In this document: positions 44,032 through 54,500 of the stretch, piece by piece
Layout of the letters: each line of letters starts with the position of its first letter
Numbering within the stretch: the first letter of the stretch is position 1
Source of the DNA: Streptomyces triticisoli
GTDB taxonomy: Bacteria; Actinomycetota; Actinomycetes; Streptomycetales; Streptomycetaceae
DNA: 56,489 bases
Direction: 5' to 3'
NCBI RefSeq assembly: GCF_003270085.1
Contig: NZ_QFDQ01000010.1
Coordinates: forward strand, 1-56,489
Notes under the pieces: model-generated
Database searches by the model: none
What the model saw: the letters and a program-made list of their open reading frames with translations, nothing else
What the model was told of the DNA's origin: nothing
Program-made: the position numbers and the translations under genes

Positions 44032-45513
44032 ATGACCGGCACCACTGGAAACCGCACTCCCGGCACCGACCTCGGACCGGTCCCCGTCCCCGTTCTCGTC
44101 GTCGGCGCCGGTCCCACCGGGCTGCTCCTGGCCGGTGACCTCGCCGTCGCCGGTGTCCCCGTCACCCTCGTCGAGAAGCGGCCGCACCGGATCAGCAACC
44201 TGTCCCGCGCCTTCGCCCTGCACGCCCGCACCCTCGAACAACTCGACACCCGCGACCTCGCCGACGGCCTGGAGGCGGTCGGCCGCCCCCTCGACCGGCT
44301 TCGGCTCTTCGGCCGGCTCGCCCTCGATCTCGGCGCCCTGCCCTCCCGCTTCCCGCACGTGCTCGTCCTGCCGCAGTACGAGGTGGAGGCGGCCCTGGAG
44401 CGGCGCGCCGTCAAGGCGGGGGTGACCTTCCGGTACGAGACCGAGGTGACCGGCCTGACCCAGGACGCGGACGGTGTGACGGTCCGGGCCCGCGCCCCCG
44501 ACGGCCGGCCGGAGTCGCTGCGCGCGGCGTACGTCGTCGGTGCGGACGGGATGCGCAGCGTCGTGCGCGGGGCGGTCGGGCTGCCGTTCCCGGGGCGGTC
44601 GGTGATCCGTTCCGTCGTCCTCGCCGACGTACGGCTCGCCGAGCCGCCGAAGAGCCTGCTGACCGTCAACGCCGTCGGTGACGCCTTCGCCTTTCTCGCG
44701 TCCTTCGGCGACGGCTACTACCGTGTCATCGCCTGGCGCCGCTCCACCGCCGTGCCCGACGACGCGCCCCTCGGCCTCGACGAGGTGAAGGAGATCACCC
44801 GGCTCGCCCTCGGCGGCGACCTCGGCATGCACGACGCCCGCTGGATGTCCCGCTTCCACAGCGACGAGCGCCAGGCGCCCGCCTACCGTGTCGGCCGGGT
44901 CTTCCTCGCCGGCGACGCCGCCCATGTGCACAGCCCGGCCGGCGGTCAGGGCATGAACACCGGTCTGCAGGACGCGGCCAACCTGAGCTGGAAGCTCGCC
45001 CAGGTCGTCACCGGGCACGCGCCCGAGGCACTCCTCGACACCTACCAGACCGAACGCCACCCCGTCGGCAGGTCCGTGCTGCGCAGCAGCGGCGGCATCC
45101 TCCGGCTCGCCATGGCCCGCCGCCCCTGGACCCTGGCCCTGCGCGCCGTGCTCGTCACCGTCCTCGACAAGGTCGGCCCGGTCCGCCGCAGGGTCGCCGG
45201 GCAGGTCACCGGCATCGGCTACCGGTACGCCGCTCCCCGGGGCGCCCACCGCCTGGTCGGCGCCCGAGTCCCGGACGTCGCGCTCGCCGGGGGCGGACGC
45301 CTCCACGAGGCCCTGCGCGGCGGCCGGTTCGTGCTGATCGCCCCGCGGGCGCACCCCGTCGGCCGGGACCGGTCCGGCCGGCTGACCGCGGAGCGCTGGG
45401 CGAGCGGGCGCCGTACGGCTGTGCTGGTCCGCCCCGACGGCTACGTCGCCTGGGCCGCGGACACGGCCGACGAGACCGCGATCGAGGCGGCGCTCGCCGC
45501 CCACGTGGGCTGA
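44032..45513 (+). CDS. Group A FAD-dependent monooxygenase (aromatic hydroxylase type)
   Basis: 493 residues from the ATG at 44032, with AGGAGG 6 bp upstream. Rossmann motif VLVVGAGPTGLLLAGDLA, the DG motif VVGADGMRSVVRGAVG and the FAD/NADPH-binding GD motif VFLAGDAAHVHSPAGGQGMN. The C-terminal thioredoxin-like domain (RFVLIAPRAH ... AVLVRPDGYVAWA) is that of the PheA/TfdB/tetracenomycin-type hydroxylases. It probably hydroxylates an aromatic metabolite or drug; no biosynthetic genes are adjacent. Single gene with tandem repeats just after its stop. Confidence 0.92.
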   Translation: MTGTTGNRTPGTDLGPVPVPVLVVGAGPTGLLLAGDLAVAGVPVTLVEKRPHRISNLSRAFALHARTLEQLDTRDLADGLEAVGRPLDRLRLFGRLALDLGALPSRFPHVLVLPQYEVEAALERRAVKAGVTFRYETEVTGLTQDADGVTVRARAPDGRPESLRAAYVVGADGMRSVVRGAVGLPFPGRSVIRSVVLADVRLAEPPKSLLTVNAVGDAFAFLASFGDGYYRVIAWRRSTAVPDDAPLGLDEVKEITRLALGGDLGMHDARWMSRFHSDERQAPAYRVGRVFLAGDAAHVHSPAGGQGMNTGLQDAANLSWKLAQVVTGHAPEALLDTYQTERHPVGRSVLRSSGGILRLAMARRPWTLALRAVLVTVLDKVGPVRRRVAGQVTGIGYRYAAPRGAHRLVGARVPDVALAGGGRLHEALRGGRFVLIAPRAHPVGRDRSGRLTAERWASGRRTAVLVRPDGYVAWAADTADETAIEAALAAHVG

Positions 45514-45520
45514 GTGGTCC

Positions 45521-45600
45521 CTCGGCCGGGCTGCCTCTCGGCCGGGCTGCCTCTCGGCCGGGCGGTCTCTCGGCCGGGCTGCCTCTGGGTCGGGCTGCCC
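45521..45600. repeat. Five 16-bp tandem repeats downstream of the monooxygenase gene
   Basis: Unit CTCGGCCGGGCTGCCT at 45521, 45537, 45553, 45569 and 45585. Copies 1, 2 and 4 are identical, copy 3 differs at two or three bases and copy 5 at three. Starts 7 bp after the stop; a candidate variable-number repeat that could also form structured 3' RNA. Confidence 0.9.
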
Positions 45601-45880
45601 TACAGCTGAGCAGCCGTCACGCCTGCAACTTCGGCGTCCCGGGCGGCAACTCCCTGAGCGGACCGGTCAGTCGACCGGCCCGCTCGGCATCCAGGGCGGA
45701 CAGCGCCTCCGTCCGTGCGGCGAGCCCCGCGCCTTCCAGCTCGGCCGGCCGGGTGGGCGCGGCCCGTCCACCCGCTCCGGCCACCGCGCCACCCCCGCTC
45801 CTCAACCACTCCCGCGGGCATGCCCGGCCCGCAAGAAGGAGCCGGCGAGCCGGGTGCCGAACCGCAGCGCCGCCGCACAC
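45601..45880. other. 280 bp without a supported gene
   Basis: A minus-strand frame (45617-45904) could encode 95 residues ending GRLTGPLRELPPGTPKLQA, but it has no RBS, no recognised family and runs into the pepN terminator. It may be a decayed gene. Nothing else seen. Confidence 0.4.
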
Positions 45881-45919
45881 GGCGAGGGGCGCCCGGAACG
45901 GCACCGGGCGCCCCTCGCC
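45881..45919 (-). terminator. Perfect 15-bp hairpin downstream of pepN
   Basis: Arms 45881-45895 and 45905-45919 (GGCGAGGGGCGCCCG and its complement) around a 9-nt loop, 9 bp past the pepN stop. Confidence 0.88.
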
Positions 45920-45928
45920 GTACCGGCG

Positions 45929-48514
45929 TTACGGCCGCGCCGCCGCCGTGTCCGCCGTCTGGGCCTTCAGGGCGCGCTCGACGCCCGCCCGCGACTCCGA
46001 GACCAGACGGCGCAGGGCCGCGTTCGGCTCGGCCGAGGCCAGCCACTCGTCGGTCCTGCGCAGGGTGTCCTCGGACACCTGGATCGACGGGTACAGGCCG
46101 ACGACGATCTGCTGGGCCATCTCGTACGAGCGGGACTCCCAGACGTCCTTGACCACCTCGAAGTACCGGTCGGTGTACGGCGCGAGCAGCTCGCGCTGGT
46201 CGGTCTGGACGAAGCCCGCGATGACCGCCTCCTGGACGGCGTTCGGCAGCTTGTCGGAGTCGACGACCGACGCCCAGGCCTCCGCCTTGGCCTCCGGCGT
46301 CGGACGGGCCGCACGCGCGGTGGCCGCGTGCCGCTCACCGGCCGCGGTCCGGTCCCGCTCGTACTCGCCGGCGATCTCCGCCTCGTCGAACCGGCCCACG
46401 GCCGCCAGCCGCTCCACGAACGTCCAGCGCAGCTCGGTGTCCACGGCCAGGCCCTCGACCGTGTGCGAGCCGTCCAGCAGGGACTCCAGCAGGTCCAGCT
46501 GCTCCGGCGTACGCGCGGTCGCCGCGAAGGCGCGCGCCCACGCCAGCTGGTGGTCGCTGCCCGCGTCCGCCGCGCGCAGGTGGGCCAGCGTGGCGTCCGT
46601 CCAGCGGGTGAGCAGGGCCTCGCGGGTGACCGGGTCGGAGTACAGGTCGACGGCCAGTTTCACCTGGCGGTGCAGCGACTGCACGACACCGATGTCGGAC
46701 TCCTTGCCGATGCCGGACAGCACCAGCGACAGGTAGTCGCGGGTCGCCAGCTCCGCGTCCCGGGTCATGTCCCAGGCCGACGCCCAGCACAGGGCGCGCG
46801 GCAGCGAGGACTCGAAGTCGCCCAGGTGCTCGGTGACGACGGCCAGCGACTCCTCGTCCAGGCGCACCTTGGCGTACGACAGGTCGTCGTCGTTGAGCAG
46901 GATCACCGCCGGACGGCGCCGGCCGGCCAGCTCCGGTACGGCGGTCAGCTCGCCGTCCACGTCCAGCTCGATCCGGCCGTCCGCGGCGCGCACCAGCTTG
47001 CCGCTCGCCTCGTCCAGGTCGTACAGGCCGATCGCGATCCGGTGCGGGCGCAGGGTCGCCTCGCCCTTGGCGCCGGCGGGCAGGGCGGGGGCCTCCTGGC
47101 GGATCGCGAAGGAGGTGATGACACCTTCGGCGTCCGTCTCGATCTCCGGGCGCAGGATGTTGATCCCGGCCGTCTCCAGCCACTTCTTCGACCAGGTCCT
47201 CAGGTCGCGCCCGGAGGTCTCCTCCAGCGCGCCCAGCAGGTCGGACAGGCGCGTGTTGCCGTACGCGTGCCGCTTGAAGTACGCCTGCACACCCCGGAAG
47301 AACGCGTCCATGCCGACGTACGCCACCAGCTGCTTGAGCACGCTGGCGCCCTTGGCGTAGGTGATGCCGTCGAAGTTGACGAGCACGTCGTCCAGGTCGC
47401 GGATGTCCGCCATGATCGGGTGGGTGGAGGGCAGCTGGTCCTGCCGGTACGCCCAGGTCTTCATCTGGTTGGCGAACGTGGTCCACGAGTGCGGCCACTT
47501 CGAGCCGGGGGCGTACGCCATGCAGGCGGCCTCGGCGTAGGTGGCGAACGACTCGTTCAGCCACAGGTCGTTCCACCACTCCATGGTGACCAGGTCGCCG
47601 AACCACATGTGGGCCAGCTCGTGCAGGATCGTGGTGGCCCGCGCCTCGTACGCCGCGTCGGTCACCTTCGAGCGGAAGATGTACTGGTCGCGGATGGTCA
47701 CCGCGCCCGCGTTCTCCATCGCGCCCGCGTTGAACTCCGGTACGAAGAGCTGGTCGTACTTCTTGAACGGGTAGGGGTAGTCGAACTTCTCCTGGAACCA
47801 GTCGAAGCCCTGCCGGGTCACCTCGAAGATCGCGTCCGCGTCGAGGAACTCGGCGAGCGAGGGCCGGCAGTAGATGCCGAGCGGCACCGACTGTCCGTCC
47901 TTCTCGTACACGCTGTGCACGCTGTGGTACGGCCCGACGATCAGCGCCGTGATGTACGTCGAGATGCGCGGCGTCGGCTCGAACACCCAGACGTTGTTCT
48001 CGGGCTCGGGGGTCGGCGAGTTGGACACGACCGTCCAGCCCTCGGGCGCCTTCACGGTGAACTGGAAGGTGGCCTTCAGGTCCGGCTGCTCGAAGGAGGC
48101 GAAGACCCGGCGGGCGTCCGGCACCTCGAACTGCGTGTACAGGTAAGCCTGGTCGTCGACCGGGTCGACGAAGCGGTGCAGGCCCTCACCGGTGTTGGTG
48201 TACGCGCACTCCGCGACGACCCGCAGGACGTTACGGCCCTGCAGCAGACCCGGCAGCGCGATCCGGGAGTCCTCGAAGACCTCGGCGGGGTCGAGCGCGT
48301 CGCCGTTGAGGGTCACCTCGTGGACGGCCGGGGCCACCAGGTCGATGAAGGAGGCGGCACCGTTCTCGGCGACGTCGAAGCGCACCGTGGTCACGGACCG
48401 GTAGGTGCCTCCCTCCTGCGCGCCGGAGAGATCGAGATCGATCTCGTACGAGTCAACGGTGAGCAGCTTCGCCCGCTGCTGAGCCTCTTCGCGAGTCAGG
48501 TTTGTGCCAGGCAC
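45929..48514 (-). CDS. pepN: Aminopeptidase N (M1 family zinc metallopeptidase)
   Basis: 861 residues from a GTG at 48514, with GAGGAG 8 bp upstream. Exopeptidase motif GAMENAG near residue 263 and the zinc site HELAHMWFGD with the downstream Glu of LWLNESFA near residues 298-321; the Tyr-containing ITYAKGASVL block follows. The C-terminal ERAP1-like helical domain is full length. No signal peptide, so it works in the cytoplasm, trimming N-terminal residues from peptides. Single gene between asd and its hairpin. Confidence 0.96.
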   Translation of the reverse strand: MPGTNLTREEAQQRAKLLTVDSYEIDLDLSGAQEGGTYRSVTTVRFDVAENGAASFIDLVAPAVHEVTLNGDALDPAEVFEDSRIALPGLLQGRNVLRVVAECAYTNTGEGLHRFVDPVDDQAYLYTQFEVPDARRVFASFEQPDLKATFQFTVKAPEGWTVVSNSPTPEPENNVWVFEPTPRISTYITALIVGPYHSVHSVYEKDGQSVPLGIYCRPSLAEFLDADAIFEVTRQGFDWFQEKFDYPYPFKKYDQLFVPEFNAGAMENAGAVTIRDQYIFRSKVTDAAYEARATTILHELAHMWFGDLVTMEWWNDLWLNESFATYAEAACMAYAPGSKWPHSWTTFANQMKTWAYRQDQLPSTHPIMADIRDLDDVLVNFDGITYAKGASVLKQLVAYVGMDAFFRGVQAYFKRHAYGNTRLSDLLGALEETSGRDLRTWSKKWLETAGINILRPEIETDAEGVITSFAIRQEAPALPAGAKGEATLRPHRIAIGLYDLDEASGKLVRAADGRIELDVDGELTAVPELAGRRRPAVILLNDDDLSYAKVRLDEESLAVVTEHLGDFESSLPRALCWASAWDMTRDAELATRDYLSLVLSGIGKESDIGVVQSLHRQVKLAVDLYSDPVTREALLTRWTDATLAHLRAADAGSDHQLAWARAFAATARTPEQLDLLESLLDGSHTVEGLAVDTELRWTFVERLAAVGRFDEAEIAGEYERDRTAAGERHAATARAARPTPEAKAEAWASVVDSDKLPNAVQEAVIAGFVQTDQRELLAPYTDRYFEVVKDVWESRSYEMAQQIVVGLYPSIQVSEDTLRRTDEWLASAEPNAALRRLVSESRAGVERALKAQTADTAAARP

Positions 48515-48574
48515 GCGGTCATCTCCTCATGATGTGTGAGTGCGGTCATCCTTCCACGTCGCGCCCCATGCGAA

Positions 48575-48605
48575 CGGGCGGTCACCGACTCCCGGCGACC
48601 GCCCG
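48575..48605 (-). terminator. 9-bp hairpin between asd and pepN
   Basis: CGGGCGGTC (48575-48583) pairs with 48597-48605 around a 13-nt loop, about 25 bp after the asd stop. Confidence 0.6.
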
Positions 48606-48630
48606 CCCGCACCGCGTACCCGAACGGGTC

Positions 48631-49656
<1,026 letters not shown>

Positions 49657-49899
49657 CTACTACGTGTTCCTGTGTGTGCGGCCTCTCCATCATGCGGCCG
49701 ACTCCGGGCCACCTGTCCAATTCTTTGCGCGCCATGCCCGAGGGGTGGGACGCGCCGTCCCGCCCGCCGGTTGCGGAACTCCTGCCCGCACCCCCGCTGA
49801 GCTGGAGAAATACGTTCCCGAGGCGCGTGGTGCCGCAAGCTGTGCTGCCACGCGCGACGGTGTGACGTACGCCTCTGAACGCTTTCCCGAGCCTCCGCC

Positions 49900-49924
49900 G
49901 AACGTTTCCGTGCGCTGGGGCGTC
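49900..49924 (+). promoter_or_regulatory. ECF-type promoter before the sigma gene
   Basis: GAAC (49900-49903) and CGTC (49921-49924) are 17 bp apart, the usual ECF -35/-10 pattern, 30 bp before the GTG at 49954. A second GAAC with similar flank lies at 49877-49880. Suggests the sigma factor transcribes its own gene. Confidence 0.5.
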
Positions 49925-49953
49925 GTAGAGGAAACGCGGTGAGGGGGTGGCTT

Positions 49954-50475
49954 GTGCTGCGCAGAAAGGCCCGCCGTGCCCAAGAGGACGACGATCCTCT
50001 GGACGCGGCTCAGGAACGCCGGGTGCGGGCGGTGCTCGCACTGGGCGGGGTGCCGCAGGCGGACCTGCCGGACGGGGTGCAACAGGTCCGCCTGCGGCTG
50101 CTGGAGCGGGCCGCGAGCGGCAGGGAGGCGCCGCGCGACGTGTCCGCGTGGGCGGCCGTCGTCGCCTCCAACCTGGCCATGGACTGGCACCGTGCCAGGC
50201 GCCGGCAGGAGCGGCTGGGGGAGCGCCTGGCCGCCCTGCGCCGGCAGGAACACCCCTCGGGCGAGGACACCAGCGTGCTGTCCCTGGCCGTCGCCCAGGG
50301 CCTGGACGAACTGCCCGACTCCCAGCGCCAGGTCCTGGTCCTGCGTTTCTACGCCGACCTGCCGGTCCGCTCGATCGCCGACGAGCTCGGCATCCCGGAG
50401 GGCACGGTCAAGAGCAGGCTCCACACGGCGGTACGGGCTCTGCGCGTCCGTCTGCACCAGAACGAGGTGGTGTGA
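49954..50475 (+). CDS. ECF-family RNA polymerase sigma factor
   Basis: 173 residues from the GTG at 49954, fixed by GAGGGGG 6 bp before it; a GTG at 49939 lacks an RBS. Sigma region 2 (DLPDGVQQVRLRLLERA ... AWAAVVASNLAMDWHRARRR) and region 4 (LDELPDSQRQVLVLRFYADL; SIADELGIPEGTVKSRLHTA) are both complete. The gene is followed after one base by a membrane-protein gene that is probably its anti-sigma factor. It diverges from asd. Confidence 0.92.
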   Translation: MLRRKARRAQEDDDPLDAAQERRVRAVLALGGVPQADLPDGVQQVRLRLLERAASGREAPRDVSAWAAVVASNLAMDWHRARRRQERLGERLAALRRQEHPSGEDTSVLSLAVAQGLDELPDSQRQVLVLRFYADLPVRSIADELGIPEGTVKSRLHTAVRALRVRLHQNEVV

Positions 50476-50476
50476 C

Positions 50477-51190
50477 ATGACCGCCGAGCACAACGGCGCC
50501 GACGCGCTGATGGCCGCGATCACCGGCGAGCCGCTGCCGGACGAGGCCCGCGCGGACGCCGCCCTCCTGGCCGGGCACCGCGCGGCCGAGGCCGACGTGG
50601 CGCTGCTGCGGCAGCAGCTGGGGGTCATCGGGGACGCGCTGGCCGGAGACGCCCGGCCGCGGCGGAAGCCGGCGCCGGCGGCACGGAACCGGCGTCGGGT
50701 GCGCACCGCCGCCTTCGGTGCCCTCGCCGCGGCCGCCGTCGCGACCGTGCTGTCGGGGATGGCCTGGCTGGTGACACAGTCCGGCGGCGGAGCCGGCTTC
50801 GGGGTGAGCGCCGACAAGGAGGTGGGTGCCAAGGCCGACACCTCCGCCGGCTCCCCCTTCGCCGACCCCGGCTACCTCGCCTGCGCGCGTCTGGTCGCCG
50901 AGGGCGAGGTCACGGACGTGGAGCAGGTGCCGGGCGCCGCCGGTCAGGAGCGGATCACCCTGCACGTCACCCGCGCCCACAAACCCGCGAAGACCGCCGA
51001 GGAGATCACCTTCGTCCTCGACGGGTCCGCCGGCCCGAAGTCCCTCCACCTGTACGACCACGTCCTCGTCGCTCTTCCGCGGCACACGGCGTCCCCGGAC
51101 CACGTGGTCGTCGGCGACGTACCGATCGCCCGCGAACGGGCCCGGATCGTCCGTGCGCTGCCCGCGGCGCGCGAACTCGGCTGCGAGTGA
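50477..51190 (+). CDS. Single-span membrane protein, putative anti-sigma factor
   Basis: 237 residues from the ATG at 50477, one base after the sigma stop. The N-terminal about 75 residues are cytoplasmic and helical. A membrane segment lies at about residues 78-98 (TAAFGALAAAAVATVLSGMAWLV), and the outer domain is beta-rich (PGYLACARLVAEGEVTDVEQ). The HxxxCxxC zinc anti-sigma motif is absent. Gene order and topology suggest an anti-sigma factor for the ECF protein, but the family was not recognised with certainty. Confidence 0.8.
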   Translation: MTAEHNGADALMAAITGEPLPDEARADAALLAGHRAAEADVALLRQQLGVIGDALAGDARPRRKPAPAARNRRRVRTAAFGALAAAAVATVLSGMAWLVTQSGGGAGFGVSADKEVGAKADTSAGSPFADPGYLACARLVAEGEVTDVEQVPGAAGQERITLHVTRAHKPAKTAEEITFVLDGSAGPKSLHLYDHVLVALPRHTASPDHVVVGDVPIARERARIVRALPAARELGCE

Positions 51191-51480
51191 CGGTCGAACG
51201 ATCCGCGACGCTCCCGCGTCACAGGAGAAACACGACGGAGGGGGAGCACCGTTGCCGATCAGGAGATCGCGGGGTGCGGAGGCGGACCCGCTGGACGCGG
51301 CCAGGCCGACCGGGTCCGCGCCGTCCGGGCGCTGCCAGGAGCCCGGGGCTCGAGTGTGGCGGCGCCGGATGACCGCGCACGCGTGTGACACTCCGAGATG
51401 ACGGCCGTCGTCCCGGGAAGCCGCGACGACGTCGGCATCGGCGGGACCGGGGCCGGGGCCGGGTTCCGGCAGACGACGGA
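51191..51480. other. 290 bp without a recognised gene
   Basis: Lies between the anti-sigma-like gene and the terminator of the convergent protease. Short open frames have no RBS or homology that I recognise. Confidence 0.45.
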
Positions 51481-51510
51481 GGGGCGGGCGCCCGTACGGA
51501 CGCCCGCCCC
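51481..51510 (-). terminator. Perfect 10-bp hairpin downstream of the protease gene
   Basis: GGGGCGGGCG (51481-51490) pairs with 51501-51510 around a 10-nt loop, 25 bp past the protease stop. Confidence 0.8.
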
Positions 51511-51535
51511 AGTGCCGTGTGCGGAACCGCGTCCG

Positions 51536-54500
51536 CTACGGGATGACCTTGCCGATCTTCACGCTGCCGAGGCCCGCGACGGTGCCGCGGGTGTTCAGCA
51601 CCTGGACCTCACCGAAGAACTCGCGGCCCGCGGGGGCCGGCTCGTTCGCGACGACGTCGGCGGTGATCTGCGCCGTGCCGTTCGGGGCGAGCGCGTACAC
51701 CTCCGACTCGTCGACCTTCACCGAGCCGAGCGCCGCCGAGTAGTACACGTCCCGGTAGTCGTAGGCCGTGGAGCCGGTCGGCGCCGAGTAGGCGTCGATC
51801 TCGATGGTGTACGTGCCCGGCGCGGGGTTGGCGATCGAGACGGACTCCTCCGAGCCGCCCGCCGCCGAGTAGGCGACCCGCTGGCCGGCGGCGTTGAAGA
51901 CGTACAGGTCCAGGTCGGCCCCGGCGTCCGAGACGTTGCCGATGGCGACGTCCAGGCGCTCGGCACCGGCCGGCACGACGACGGTCCTGGTGTGCGTGTC
52001 ACCGTCGGCGATGGTGGGACGGTCCGACTTCGACGAGCCCAGCGAGCCGCCCCTCAGCTTGGCGTCCAGCCCGGCCAGCTTGTTCGTCAGCGTCCAGTCG
52101 ACGGAGGTCGGCGTACCGGCCTTCGCCTCCTCGACCGTCTGCACCGCGGGGCTGAAGTCCAGTCCGTACACCGCCGCGGTCAGCTCGAACGGGTTGTCGA
52201 GCAGCGGCGAGGTACGACGCGACTCGACCTCGATCTCCCAGACTCCCGGCATCGGCTTGGCGTACGAACGCACGTCCGGACGGCAGGTGTTGGCCGGGTT
52301 GTTGTAGTTCGGGTAGCAGTTCACGGTCGAGCTGGGGTCCACCGGGGTGCCGTACGGGTGGATCGCGATGAAGCGGGTCTGGCTGCCGTCCTTGAGCCCG
52401 CTCATCGAGATCTCGAGGGTCTTGGCGCCCTCCGGGACCGTCACGAAGTACGACTGGGGGCTGTTGCGCTGCACGGAACCCGACACCGAGTGGGTCCAGG
52501 ACGGCTTGGCGATGTCCGCGGAGACCACCACGGTCAGCATGATCTGCTTGTCCACGCCCTCGGTGCGGCGGTCGTCGACCTCGAGGATCGCGCTGTGCAC
52601 ACCGGCGGCGCCGGGACGCGCCTCGATCTTCACCGTCACCGGCTTGTTCAGCGGCAGCGAGACCTCGCGCGAGCCGACGATCCTGAAGGTGTCGTCGTCG
52701 TTCTTCAGGCCCAGCCGGTGCTTGACCGTGCCGGCCGGACCCGTGGTGCGGGTGACCTGGACGTCGTAAGTCTTCTTCTGGCCCTTCTTCAGACCGCCCT
52801 CGCGGTCGTACAGACCGGTGCCGAAGTCGGGGGTCTTCAGCGCCCAGGACAGCGAGGTGCTGACCGGGGCCTTGACCGCGTACTCGTGCGCCGAGGCGCC
52901 CTTCTCGATCGACTTCCAGGCCTTGACGATGTCGATCAGGCCGGCGCCCTCGCTGTGCGGGTGCTCGCCCTCGATGTGCTGGGCGGTCGAGGTCAGCGCG
53001 GTGCGCAGCTTCGCCGGGGTGAGGTCGATGCGCTTCTGCTTCGCCGCCGACAGCAGCAGCGCGGACGCGCCGGCCGCCTGCGGGGACGCCATCGAGGTGC
53101 CCTGCAGCATCGAGTAGCCGGCCGGGAGGGAGTACCCGGCCTCGGCGACCGGGCCGCCGGGCGCCCAGGTCTGCGTGGTGTTGATGGCCGCGCCGGGCGC
53201 CGAGATGACCGGCGTGAAGCCGCCGTCCTCACGCGGACCGCGCGAGGAGAACGGCATCATGGCGTACGACCTGCTCACCACGGAGCCGTAGTTGGCCGCC
53301 CAGGTCTCCTTGGAGACGGACGCGCCGACCGAGAGGACCTTGTCGGCGAGGCTGGGGTCACCGATGGTGTTCAGACCGGGGCCGCTGTTGCCCGCCGAGA
53401 TGACGAGCTGCACGCCGTAGGTGTCGATGAGCCGCGTGTACAGCTGCGCGCGGGCGTTGTTGCCGTCGTTGAGCGCCGGCAGGCCGCCGATGGACATGTT
53501 GACGATGTCCACGCCGCGGTTGACGACGAGGTCGATCATGCCCTCGGTGAGCGCGACGCTGGTGCAGCCGCCGCTCCAGACGCAGGCGCGGGAGGAGACG
53601 ATCTTCGCGCCCGGGGCGGCGCCGTTCATCTTGCCGCCGAACAGGCTGTTGGCGGCGGTGATGCCGGCGACGTGCGTGCCGTGCGAGCCCTGGATCAGGC
53701 CGATGTTGACGAAGTCGGCCTTCTGGCCGGCCCAGGACCCGCCGTAGGGGTCCATCGGCACGTCCTTGCGGATCTCCACGACGAACGGCTGCCGCTCGAC
53801 GACGTCCGTCTTCGGGTCGTCGGTGCCGAAGTAGCCGATCTGGAAGCCGTCCTTGTACGGCTTCATCGGCGTGTCGTCGGTGAAGTCGTTGTTGTTGTTC
53901 AGGTCCACGCGGACCGTGCCGGCCGCCGGGTCGTACAGCACGCCCCAGGAGTCGGTGGTGTCGCCGTCGCGGTTCACGTCGCCGTTGGCGTCGCCGCCGA
54001 CGGTGAACCGCTCCTCGAAGGTGCTGACCTGGTAGTCGCCCGCCGGGGCCTTCCAGGTCTCGCTGCCGTAGGTGAAGACGGGTCCGGAGACGGAGTCCAC
54101 CATCGGGCGCCAGGTCCTGTCACCGTCGACGATCGGGTCCGTCGCGGTCACCCAGTCGACGATCTTGCGCTCGCCGGTGGTGGTCTTCTGCAGCGCCGGG
54201 TGGGCGAGGTCCACGCCGGTGTCGATGATGCCGATGGTGACGCCCCGGCCGTCCGCCTTCGGGTTCTTCTTCACGAAGTCGACGGCGCCCGTCTCGTGGG
54301 ACGGGTTGTACGGGTTCGCGGCGGGGGTCTTCTTGTCCGGGCCCGGGTAGGTGGTGTTCCCCTTGCCCTTGCCGCCGCCCTTGGCGGAGCCCGCGTCCGG
54401 CCTCGGGTCGTCGAGCGGGATGTCCTGATTGAGGTCGATGGCATGCACCGAGGACAGCTTCGCGGCGGCGGCGATCGCCGAGTCCGCCTTGGCGGTCGGC

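Noticed and set aside
45521..45600. CRISPR-like array
   Set aside because: The 16-bp units are directly adjacent without spacers, so it is a simple tandem repeat.
45617..45904. 95-codon minus-strand frame next to pepN
   Set aside because: No RBS, no family, and overlaps the pepN terminator; kept only as a possible remnant.
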